The notes under the pieces are model-generated. The model did not search any database and was not told the origin of the DNA. It was given only the letters and a program-made list of their open reading frames with translations. This document shows positions 26,086 to 32,273 of a DNA stretch of 32,273 nt, piece after piece. The stretch is from an uncultured Erysipelotrichaceae bacterium (GTDB lineage: Bacteria; Bacillota_I; Bacilli_A; RF39; UBA660): positions 1 through 32,273 of the forward strand of contig CACXGX010000051.1 of the NCBI GenBank assembly GCA_902767365.1. Reading direction: 5' to 3'. Position 1 is the stretch's first letter; each line of letters begins with the position of its first letter. The translations under genes and the position numbers were made by a program.

Positions 26086-27990
26086 ATGTTTCAAAAAAGC
26101 ATTGATAAAAGAATTAGAATATTTTTCTTATTACTTATTTTTTTCTTATTAATAATAGTATTAAGAGTTTTTTATATTCAATTATTTGAATACGATAAAT
26201 TAAATGAAAAAGCAAATGATTTATGGAGTAGAAACCTACCTTTAAAAGCTGATAGAGGATTAATATTAGATAGAAATGGAATAGTACTTGCTAATAATAT
26301 TACAACTACAAGTTTAGTGATAATACCATCACAAATAGATGATAAAGAATATGCTTCAAAAGTACTTGCTAATATACTAAATATTTCAAAAGAACAAATG
26401 GATAAACATATTTATAAGAAAGTATCAATAGAAAGAGTTCATCCAGAAGGAAGACAATTATCTTATAAAATAGCAAATGAAATAGAAAAACTTAATTTAA
26501 AGGGAGTATATCTCGTTAAAGAATCAAAAAGATACTATCCAAATAATGAAATGTTATCACATGTTTTAGGCTATGTTGGAATAGATAATCAGGGATTATC
26601 TGGAATAGAATTACAATATGATTCTTATCTAACAGGCGTTGATGGTGCAATAAAATATTTTAGTGATGCCAAAGGAAATAGTTTAAAACTATCAGATATT
26701 TATGTTGCCCCTCAACAAGGAATGAATATATCTTTAACAATAGACTACAATATTCAAGTATCATTAGAAAGAGAATTAAATAATGTTGTATCAATGTTTA
26801 ATCCAGATATGGCTCTTGCAATAGTTATGGATCCAAATACAGGAGAAATACTAGCAATGAGTTCAAGACCAACGTATGATTCTAATAATTTTAAAAATGC
26901 AGACACAACAACAATTAATAGAAATCTTCCAATATGGGCATCATACGAGCCTGGTAGTACATTTAAAATAATAACAACTGCAGCAGCAGTAGAAGAAAAA
27001 GTAGTAGATTTATTTAAAGATACGTTCTATGATTCAGGAAGCGTAAGAATAAATGGAACAAGAATAGGATGTTGGAAACCGAGTGGTCATGGCCTTCAAA
27101 CATATTTACAAGTATTAGAAAACTCTTGTAATCCAGGATTTGTAAAATTATGTCTATTACTAGGAAAAGAAAAATTATTTTCTTATATTAATCTTTTTGG
27201 ATTTGGTAAAAAAACAGGAATCGATTTAAATGGAGAAAGCAAAGGAATAATTTTTCCTCTAGATAAAGTAGGGGATCTAGAACTTGTTACCACAGCATTT
27301 GGGCAAGGAGTAAGTGTAACACCAATACAACAAGTTTGCGCTGTAAGTGCAATTGTAAATGGAGGTAATCTATATAAACCCTATATTGTTAAAAGCATTC
27401 AAGAACCAGAAACCAATAGTATTATTAAAAGTAATGATAAAGAACTAGTAAGAAAAACAATAAGTAAAGAAACCAGTAATATAATGAAATATGCTCTTGA
27501 AAGCGTTGTTGCACGTGGAGGAGGAAAATATGCTTATATTGATGGATATAGAATTGGTGGAAAAACAGGGACAGCTCAAAAAGTAGAGAATGGTAAATAT
27601 TTAGTTAATAATTATATAATGAGTTTTATGGCAGTTGTACCTTCAAATGATCCTAAAGCAGTACTATACCTTGCAATTGATAATCCTAAAAATACAGCTC
27701 TTTTATCAGGTCATACAACAGCTCCAATTGCTAGAAAAATATTATTAGACATTATCGATAGTTTACAAATAAAAAAACAACCAAACGGAATAGAAAAGGA
27801 AAGACAATGGGATGATATAAAATATATGGAAGTACCAAACTTAATTGGTATGAGTATAAAAGAAGCTATTAATAAAGCATATCCTTTAGAAATTGATATA
27901 ACTGGTAATGGAGATGTAATTATAGAACAATCTCCAAATCCATACGAAAAAATAGATATAAATAGTAAAATAAGAGTATTATTAGAATAA
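26086..27990 (+). CDS. Class B penicillin-binding protein with one PASTA domain (SpoVD/PBP2 type)
   Basis: A 634-residue peptidoglycan transpeptidase. One N-terminal membrane segment (about 10-32) is followed by the dimerization domain (DRGLILDRNG near 57, and GYVGIDNQGLSGIE) and the transpeptidase domain with S291-T-F-K294, S347-C-N and K493-T-G-T. A single PASTA domain (VPNLIGMSIKEAINKAYP) ends the protein from about residue 580. Size and PASTA resemble B. subtilis SpoVD (about 645 residues), and mraY and ftsW follow, as in a dcw cluster. ftsL, mraW and mur genes are not adjacent. GGTGATAAA precedes the ATG. A TATAAT at 26055-26060 could be its -10. Confidence 0.93.
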   Translation: MFQKSIDKRIRIFFLLLIFFLLIIVLRVFYIQLFEYDKLNEKANDLWSRNLPLKADRGLILDRNGIVLANNITTTSLVIIPSQIDDKEYASKVLANILNISKEQMDKHIYKKVSIERVHPEGRQLSYKIANEIEKLNLKGVYLVKESKRYYPNNEMLSHVLGYVGIDNQGLSGIELQYDSYLTGVDGAIKYFSDAKGNSLKLSDIYVAPQQGMNISLTIDYNIQVSLERELNNVVSMFNPDMALAIVMDPNTGEILAMSSRPTYDSNNFKNADTTTINRNLPIWASYEPGSTFKIITTAAAVEEKVVDLFKDTFYDSGSVRINGTRIGCWKPSGHGLQTYLQVLENSCNPGFVKLCLLLGKEKLFSYINLFGFGKKTGIDLNGESKGIIFPLDKVGDLELVTTAFGQGVSVTPIQQVCAVSAIVNGGNLYKPYIVKSIQEPETNSIIKSNDKELVRKTISKETSNIMKYALESVVARGGGKYAYIDGYRIGGKTGTAQKVENGKYLVNNYIMSFMAVVPSNDPKAVLYLAIDNPKNTALLSGHTTAPIARKILLDIIDSLQIKKQPNGIEKERQWDDIKYMEVPNLIGMSIKEAINKAYPLEIDITGNGDVIIEQSPNPYEKIDINSKIRVLLE

Positions 27991-28306
27991 AAAAATGAAA
28001 TCTTCAATTAGATTTCTATTTTTTACTAAAAGAGTTTAATTATTTCAATTTTATTAAAAATACTGCATCATCTAATATAGATTATGTGTCTTTAATTAGA
28101 TGAGTATAAGATTATCTTTACAATTATGTGCATTATTCTGACTAATATCAAGAAATGGATTTTTATTGTTATCATTTTTGTTGACTTTATTTTTATGATA
28201 GATGTATATTTATATTGGTGATGTTTCATCTATTTTAATTGTAATAAAATTAAAAGAAAAGATTATTATATATATAGATGATGTAAAATGAGCATGAGGT
28301 GAAATA
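27991..28306 (+). other. Noncoding gap between the PBP gene and mraY
   Basis: A gap of 316 bases, long for this window. It begins with the PBP terminator. It then holds two inverted-repeat pairs built on the same word, TCATCTA/TAGATGA (28068-28076 with 28095-28103, and 28226-28233 with 28274-28281). A promoter candidate is TTGACT (28181-28186), 18 bases, TATATT (28205-28210). An open frame of 31 hydrophobic codons (28126-28221) has no Shine-Dalgarno and I do not call it a gene. I see no tRNA or known riboswitch. Confidence 0.6.
27997..28025 (+). terminator. Terminator after the PBP gene
   Basis: GAAATCT (27997-28003) pairs with AGATTTC (28010-28016), loop of 6, followed by TATTTTTTT. Confidence 0.75.
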
Positions 28307-29293
28307 ATGGGAATATTATTACTTACAAAATCTGTTTTTGCAATAATGATAGGTTTTTTAGCAGCAATTATTTTAGGACTAATTTTAATTCCTATATTAA
28401 GAAGGAAAAAAATTGGACAAAGAATTAGTATATTTGTTGGAGATAATCATAAAAAGAAAGAAGGAACTCCTACAATGGGAGGACTTATTTTTGTTATTCC
28501 AACGGTACTGGCAACGATTGCCTTACTTTTAACAAATAAATTAGAACTGACTCCTAATTTGGTAATTATCTTATTTGTTTTTGTTGGTTATTCATTTATT
28601 GGATTTCTCGATGATTTTTTATCAATAAAAAAGAATAATAATGAAGGCTTAACAACTTTTTCAAAATTGTTTTTACAACTAATTATTGCTTTAGTATTCT
28701 TTTATTTATATATGGATAAAGGTGGAGAAACAGCTCTTATTTCTACAACATTAGGAATAAATATAGAAATGGGATGGTTTTATGGAGTATTTTTGTTATT
28801 CATCTTAGTAGGAGCTTCTAATGCTGTCAATCTAACAGATGGTCTTGATGGTTTAGCAGGAGGATTATCTGCTATATCATTTATTGCTTTTGGATTGATA
28901 TCAATTGCTGTAGGTTTTGAAGAAATTGGCTTATTTACTTTTATTTTAGTTGGATCATTAATGGGATTTTTAATATTTAATACACATCCTGCAAAAGTAT
29001 TTATGGGAGATACTGGTTCTCTTGCTCTAGGAGCAGTAATGGCCGCAATTGCTATATTAACACATAGAGAAATAACTTTATTAGTGGTAGCAAGTATATT
29101 TGTAGTAGAAACATTAAGTGTAATAATTCAAGTATTATGGGTATTCTTATTTCATAAAAAATTATTTTTAATGACACCACTTCATCATCATTTTGAAAAA
29201 TTAGGATGGTGTGAAACAGATATAGTAAAATTATTTTGGGTTATTGGTTTAATATTAACGATGGCCGGAATATACTTTGGTGTATGGTTATAA
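28307..29293 (+). CDS. mraY: Phospho-N-acetylmuramoyl-pentapeptide transferase
   Basis: Transfers phospho-MurNAc-pentapeptide from UDP to undecaprenyl phosphate, making lipid I on the inner face of the membrane. At 328 residues it has the normal length with about ten membrane helices. Signatures: GTPTMGGLIF (53-62), the paired aspartates D102-D103 in FLDDF, NLTDGLDG (175-182), FMGDTGS (232-238) and PLHHHFE (291-297). All catalytic residues are present. GAGGTGA precedes the ATG. Its product is used downstream by the FtsW and PBP pair encoded on either side, which supports the dcw reading of this region. Confidence 0.96.
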   Translation: MGILLLTKSVFAIMIGFLAAIILGLILIPILRRKKIGQRISIFVGDNHKKKEGTPTMGGLIFVIPTVLATIALLLTNKLELTPNLVIILFVFVGYSFIGFLDDFLSIKKNNNEGLTTFSKLFLQLIIALVFFYLYMDKGGETALISTTLGINIEMGWFYGVFLLFILVGASNAVNLTDGLDGLAGGLSAISFIAFGLISIAVGFEEIGLFTFILVGSLMGFLIFNTHPAKVFMGDTGSLALGAVMAAIAILTHREITLLVVASIFVVETLSVIIQVLWVFLFHKKLFLMTPLHHHFEKLGWCETDIVKLFWVIGLILTMAGIYFGVWL

Positions 29294-29294
29294 T

Positions 29295-29316
29295 GAACTT
29301 TATGTTCTTTTTTTTT
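29295..29316 (+). terminator. Weak terminator-like hairpin after mraY
   Basis: GAAC (29295-29298) and GTTC (29304-29307) form only 4 bp around TTTAT, followed by nine Ts. It probably lets part of the transcripts through into ftsW, which starts 55 bases after mraY. Confidence 0.4.
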
Positions 29317-29347
29317 GAAAAAAATATAAGATATATTAGGTGATTCT

Positions 29348-30091
29348 ATGAACAAAAAATATGGAATATATTTATTTATTACTTCACTACTTTTAATAAT
29401 ATTTGGAATAATTATGATATATTCTTCATCTAGTATATGGGCAAATTATAAATTTGGAGATTCTTTTAAATATGTTAAACATCAGGTCTTCTTTTTTTTA
29501 ATTGGAATAATACTAGTTTTAATTTTAAATAAAATAAATTCAAAATTTTACTATGAAAAATCAACATTCATTTTTATCGTATGTATTGTTTTATTATTAC
29601 TAGTACTCATACCTGGAATAGGTAGTGTAAGAAATGGAAGTAGAAGCTGGTTTGGAATTGGTTCTTTTGGCATCCAACCAAGTGAATTTGCAAAAATTGG
29701 CCTAATAATAATTACAAGCAAATATTTATCTAAAGCAAATAATAATACAAAAAATATAAAAGAAGTATATCCTATACTTTTTATTATGTTATTTGTTTTC
29801 GCCTTAATTATGCTTCAACCAGATTTTGGAACTGGTATGATAATTGTATTAAGTATACTTGCTATGCTTTATATTTCAGGTGTTAATTTAAAATTTTTTA
29901 TTATATTAGGACTATTAGGAACATTAGGAATTATTGTCTTAATAATAATTGCACCATATAGATTAGCAAGAATAACATCTTTTTTAGATCCGTGGACTGA
30001 TCCACTTGGAACAGGATTTCAAATTATTCAATCTTTATATGCAATAGGGCCAGGTGGCTTTTTTATTTTAGGATATAAATCTCAAAAATAG
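29348..30091 (+). CDS. ftsW: FtsW/RodA/SpoVE SEDS protein, 5' fragment cut off by an insertion
   Basis: SEDS proteins polymerise lipid II into glycan strands at the septum. The 247 residues match the family from the start through NGSRSW (96-101), QPSEFAK (110-116), LQPDFGTG (156-163), SFLDPWTDP (211-219) and IIQSLYAIGPGGFF (226-239). The frame then gives eight unrelated-looking residues and stops. A full protein has about 370-400 residues. The missing part starts just before the QK...LPEPHTDFIF loop, which holds the catalytic aspartate (D297 in E. coli FtsW), and the last helices. I searched the following 2.1 kb in all plus-strand frames and did not find it. As it stands the product should be inactive. 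Start: ATG after AGGTGAT. Confidence 0.9.
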   Translation: MNKKYGIYLFITSLLLIIFGIIMIYSSSSIWANYKFGDSFKYVKHQVFFFLIGIILVLILNKINSKFYYEKSTFIFIVCIVLLLLVLIPGIGSVRNGSRSWFGIGSFGIQPSEFAKIGLIIITSKYLSKANNNTKNIKEVYPILFIMLFVFALIMLQPDFGTGMIIVLSILAMLYISGVNLKFFIILGLLGTLGIIVLIIIAPYRLARITSFLDPWTDPLGTGFQIIQSLYAIGPGGFFILGYKSQK

Positions 30092-30115
30092 AGAATTAAA
30101 TTCTCTTAATTTGAG
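30081..30115. repeat. Nested palindrome next to the ftsW break
   Basis: A perfect 17-bp palindrome (AGAGAATT, centre A at 30098, AATTCTCT) is flanked by CTCAAA (30081-30086) and TTTGAG (30110-30115) after 3-base mismatches on each side. It could be a recombinase or regulator binding site, or a weak terminator; the T tract after it is poor. Confidence 0.6.
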
Positions 30116-30178
30116 GTAGTTTTTCAATATTTAATTTGTTATCTTAGAATAAACGCTAGAAAGAAAGGTGGTGAAAAA

Positions 30179-30361
30179 ATGAGTTCAGATTATTATAATC
30201 ATTTTGATAAAGAAAGATTAAAAGTTTGTGTGTTACTAACTAAAAGTACAAATATAATTAAACATACATCTTATGTTGATAAAGTGCCTGAAACTTTTAA
30301 AAGAAGAGAATATATTATTGATAAAATATATGAACCTAGAAAAAGTGTTGAAATAAAATAA
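30179..30361 (+). CDS. Small basic protein of the putative element
   Basis: A 60-residue basic protein, rich in Lys, Arg and Tyr, with no membrane segment and no motif I recognise. It has a good Shine-Dalgarno (AAAGGTGG) and is followed by the strongest terminator of the region, so it is a real monocistronic gene rather than a chance frame. It is the first gene inside the proposed element, about 115 bases from the ftsW break. Small charged proteins in that place are sometimes excision factors of serine integrases, but no homology supports this here. Confidence 0.6.
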   Translation: MSSDYYNHFDKERLKVCVLLTKSTNIIKHTSYVDKVPETFKRREYIIDKIYEPRKSVEIK

Positions 30362-30383
30362 TTTCAGCACTTTTATTTTTTAA
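30343..30383 (+). terminator. Strong terminator after the 60-residue protein gene
   Basis: A 14-bp stem (30343-30356 with 30363-30376, one G-U pair) closes the loop AAAATA and is followed by a T-rich run to 30383. Its left arm is the end of the coding sequence. Confidence 0.88.
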
Positions 30384-30460
30384 AGGTATGCTAAAAGTTA
30401 ACAAAAACATAGAATAACCTCAAAAGTAGTATATTAAAATAATTAAAGAATGGTGAATTT

Positions 30461-31147
30461 ATGAGCAGTAGAACAAATTTAAAGGATATGGGTAAACATA
30501 TTGCTGAATTAAGAAAAGCAAAAGGATATACCCAAAAAGAACTAAGTGAATTATTGGATGTCAGTGATAAGACAATATCTAAGTGGGAATGTGGTGACAT
30601 AGCACCAGACATTACAATTCTACAATTATTAGCAAAAGAACTAAATACAACAATAGAAGATATTTTATGTGCTGGAATGGTTAATAAAGAAGAAAAAAAT
30701 AAAAGTATCAATAATAAAAAGAAATTAATTAAAGAAGTAATAATATGTATTTTATTAATTTTATCAACAATAATATTCATTATTAATATTGAAGGATATT
30801 ACAAATGGGATGTAACAAGATTAAGAAATAATAAGGAAGTGTTAATAGATGGTTATTTAATTACTAATAAAAAAGAATCGAAAATAATTATTCAAAAGTT
30901 ATTAATAACTAATTCAAATATAGGTTATGAAACTCAAAAAGAAATAGAAGAATATAGAATAATTATATATAATGAAGAAGAAGCTATTTATTCAAAAACA
31001 TTAAAAAATGATATCAATAATGAAATAATAGAAAAAGAAAATATAATAATAGACAATTTAAAAAGGATAAATAAAAAAGACTTAAAAATAAAAATTGAAC
31101 TAAAGAATAATAAACAAACAAAAATGTTATATAAAATAGAATTCTAA
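30461..31147 (+). CDS. Membrane-tethered XRE-family transcription regulator
   Basis: A 228-residue protein. Residues about 12-66 are an XRE/HTH_3 DNA-binding domain (IAELRKAKGYTQKELSELL, then VSDKTISKWECG, the recognition helix). A single membrane segment spans about 91-110, and the C-terminal 115 residues, rich in Lys, Ile and Glu, should lie outside. Such one-piece membrane regulators sense an outside signal and act on nearby genes; the secreted-protein gene just downstream is the obvious candidate target. Start: ATG with GGTGA upstream. One coding line (30961-31020) is only 15 percent G+C by hand count, far below the next gene. Confidence 0.85.
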   Translation: MSSRTNLKDMGKHIAELRKAKGYTQKELSELLDVSDKTISKWECGDIAPDITILQLLAKELNTTIEDILCAGMVNKEEKNKSINNKKKLIKEVIICILLILSTIIFIINIEGYYKWDVTRLRNNKEVLIDGYLITNKKESKIIIQKLLITNSNIGYETQKEIEEYRIIIYNEEEAIYSKTLKNDINNEIIEKENIIIDNLKRINKKDLKIKIELKNNKQTKMLYKIEF

Positions 31148-31179
31148 ATCTAAATATTTGAGAATAGAGTTATTCTATG

Positions 31180-31211
31180 ATAAAGCACTTTAATTTGCTT
31201 TATTTTTTTTT
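31180..31211 (+). terminator. Terminator after the XRE gene
   Basis: ATAAAGCA (31180-31187) pairs with TGCTTTAT (31196-31203), loop of 8, then Ts. A small hairpin, AGAATA with TATTCT (31161-31176), precedes it. Confidence 0.8.
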
Positions 31212-31235
31212 AAAATAAAATTGAAAGGAGGAAAT

Positions 31236-32024
31236 ATGAAGAAAACAATAATTGGATTATTTTTACTACTATCTTTATTAATGATTACAAATATAACAAA
31301 AGTAAAAGCTTTAGAAGGTGATGATGAATTTACACCAGTTTCAGAAACTACAAAATATTATAAGACAATAACACAATATAATAATGGAAATCATTATAGC
31401 CCTGATAGTCTTGAACCAGTATCAACTCAAACAATAGAAATAACTGAAGCAGAATATTTAAATGTAGGAACAACACCAGAAGTATATTCACCAAATCTTT
31501 TTACAACTGTAGAAACAGCATATAAAAAGATGACAACTTCTATTGAAACAAACGGAAGTACTTATCGTTATAAAAACGTTTTGATATGGAAAAACTTTCC
31601 ATCCGTTCGAAGTAACGATATAATTGGTATTGGCTTTTTTGGATCAGTTCAACCAGTAGCAAATACCAGAACTTTTGAATTGGTTTATTGTAGAAATTCA
31701 AATGGGTGTCACGCAACTTCTGCTATGGCTGTAAAACAAACATTTACATATGGATCAAGTGCAGTCTATAGTCTTCCAAGTTTCACTGATCTTATTTCGT
31801 TAAAAGCGACATATTATTTTGATGTTTCAAAGACAAATAGTAGTCTAACAATCGTTCATCAAGGTGCATTTGGAGACTATTCTCATGCTATTACTTCTGT
31901 TACACCACTTCAAGCTATTAATCATGAGGTTGTACAAAATGCAGGGATTTATTTAGATGATAGTATTGTTGACAAGTATGATGCAATCGATGAAGCTGAT
32001 GTCCATTGGTATGGTAGTTGGTAA
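31236..32024 (+). CDS. Secreted protein of unknown function, element cargo
   Basis: A 262-residue protein with a classical signal peptide (basic start, hydrophobic core at about 5-21, likely cleavage after KVKA near residue 25) and no anchor, so it should be released. The mature part is rich in Ser, Thr and Tyr and looks like beta structure; two cysteines in YCRNSNGCH (about 153-162) could form a disulfide, and it ends in WYGSW. I do not recognise a named family. ATG 31236 after AAAGGAGG is preferred over the in-frame TTG 31221. Two lines counted by hand (31561-31620 and 31681-31740) are 32 and 37 percent G+C against 15-20 in neighbours, which suggests separate ancestry. Confidence 0.75.
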   Translation: MKKTIIGLFLLLSLLMITNITKVKALEGDDEFTPVSETTKYYKTITQYNNGNHYSPDSLEPVSTQTIEITEAEYLNVGTTPEVYSPNLFTTVETAYKKMTTSIETNGSTYRYKNVLIWKNFPSVRSNDIIGIGFFGSVQPVANTRTFELVYCRNSNGCHATSAMAVKQTFTYGSSAVYSLPSFTDLISLKATYYFDVSKTNSSLTIVHQGAFGDYSHAITSVTPLQAINHEVVQNAGIYLDDSIVDKYDAIDEADVHWYGSW

Positions 32025-32044
32025 TAATTTAAAGTAATCATAAT

Positions 32045-32081
32045 AAACCTCTAATAATAAATATTATTAGGAGGTTTTTTT
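32045..32081 (+). terminator. Terminator-like hairpin holding the recombinase Shine-Dalgarno
   Basis: A 15-bp stem (32045-32059 with 32062-32077, one bulged G at 32070) and a run of seven Ts (32075-32081). The descending arm contains AGGAGG (32069-32074), the ribosome binding site of the recombinase, and the T tract is the spacer before its ATG. So the same element can stop transcription and hide the start site. Confidence 0.75.
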
Positions 32082-32273
32082 ATGCAACAAAATAGTAATT
32101 ATTATGCAGGGTTATATATAAGATTATCAAAAGAAGATGAAAATAAAGATATTATAGATAATAGTGAAAGTGTTGAAAATCAAAAACAATTATTACTTAA
32201 ATATATACGTGAGAATAATTATAATTTATTTGATATTTATATAGATGATGGATATACTGGGACTAATTTTAAT
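32082..32273 (+). CDS. Serine recombinase (resolvase/invertase family), N-terminal part
   Basis: The first 64 residues of a site-specific serine recombinase, cut by the window end. AGLYIRLSKED (9-19) holds the conserved R14 and the nucleophile S16, which attacks DNA and forms a phosphoserine link; SESVENQKQLLLKYI and DDGYTGTNF are the next blocks of the resolvase domain. The sequence style (LSKEDE..., SESVENQ) is that of the large recombinases of Bacillota conjugative and mobilizable elements such as TndX/TnpX relatives. The length of the protein, and so the large-recombinase call, cannot be confirmed here. The start lies 7 bases after AGGAGG. Confidence 0.93.
   Translation, partial: MQQNSNYYAGLYIRLSKEDENKDIIDNSESVENQKQLLLKYIRENNYNLFDIYIDDGYTGTNFN

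Larger units (their letters stand above)
30059..32273. mobile_element. Left end of a putative serine-recombinase mobile element inserted in ftsW
   Basis: ftsW homology ends near 30058-30066. Everything after it is unrelated to cell-wall synthesis: a 60-residue protein, a membrane-tethered XRE regulator, a secreted protein of higher G+C and the start of a serine recombinase that runs off the window. Serine recombinases integrate elements at specific sites, often inside conserved genes. The left attachment site would be at the ftsW break; the right one and the rest of ftsW should lie downstream. The extent and type (integrative conjugative or mobilizable element, or prophage) cannot be seen here. 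Confidence 0.7.

Noticed and set aside
28126-28221. 31-codon hydrophobic peptide gene in the gap before mraY
   Set aside because: No Shine-Dalgarno, and the composition is what random AT-rich DNA gives; a stop in the same frame lies 33 bases upstream of the ATG.
30391-30460. Promoter of the XRE gene
   Set aside because: TTAACA at 30400 has no -10 box at the right distance, and TATATT at 30432 has no -35; neither is good enough to call.
30092-32273. ftsW broken by a simple frameshift or point stop
   Set aside because: I looked for the QK...LPEP..DFIF loop and final helices in the plus-strand frames after the break and found nothing like them, so the downstream part is absent rather than shifted.

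Overview
This is an AT-rich, gene-dense stretch of a bacterial chromosome; every coding line I counted by hand was between 15 and 37 percent G+C. TGA acts as a stop (genes ending at 9074, 21671 and 23389) and tryptophan is TGG, so this is genetic code 11 and not a code-4 mycoplasma. Shine-Dalgarno sites are GGAGG or GGTGAT, the proteins are Bacillota-like, and peptidoglycan genes are present. I infer an AT-rich Bacillota, most likely an uncultured gut lineage of the Bacilli/Mollicutes neighbourhood. That placement comes from composition and gene style, not from a search.

Layout. Bases 1-6513 carry the 3' part of lysS, then a HlyIII/PAQR membrane protein, an RluA-type pseudouridine synthase and a VanZ-like protein, then a zinc-ribbon membrane protein with an unknown cytoplasmic protein, and on the minus strand a PMCA-like P-type calcium ATPase. 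Bases 6604-15079 carry a kinase-like protein, a polysaccharide flippase with an RlmI-type rRNA methyltransferase and a membrane protein, a lipoprotein, an AqpZ-type water channel and a DUF853/HerA-like ATPase (both minus strand), and a metallophosphoesterase.

Bases 15085-26055 form one long surface-glycan operon with a near-consensus promoter at the front and an intrinsic terminator at the end. It holds a flippase, a polyprenyl-phosphate-sugar type GT2 with its DUF2304 partner, two very large membrane proteins that look like GT-C enzymes, a fused GT12-like/GT2 double glycosyltransferase, two more GT2 enzymes and a LicD/fukutin-like transferase. A working model is that sugars are activated on a lipid by the GT2/DUF2304 pair, the backbone is built inside and flipped, and the GT-C enzymes and the LicD-like protein decorate it.

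Bases 26086-30091 are a piece of the division and cell-wall cluster: a class B penicillin-binding protein with one PASTA domain, mraY and ftsW. ftsW breaks off at residue 239, just before the loop that holds the catalytic aspartate of SEDS glycosyltransferases. What follows (30092-32273) is foreign-looking: a 60-residue protein, a membrane-tethered XRE regulator, a secreted protein of higher G+C and the start of a serine recombinase whose ribosome binding site lies inside a terminator-like hairpin. I read this as the left end of a serine-recombinase mobile element inserted in ftsW; the right end is outside the window. This split essential gene is the most interesting thing here.
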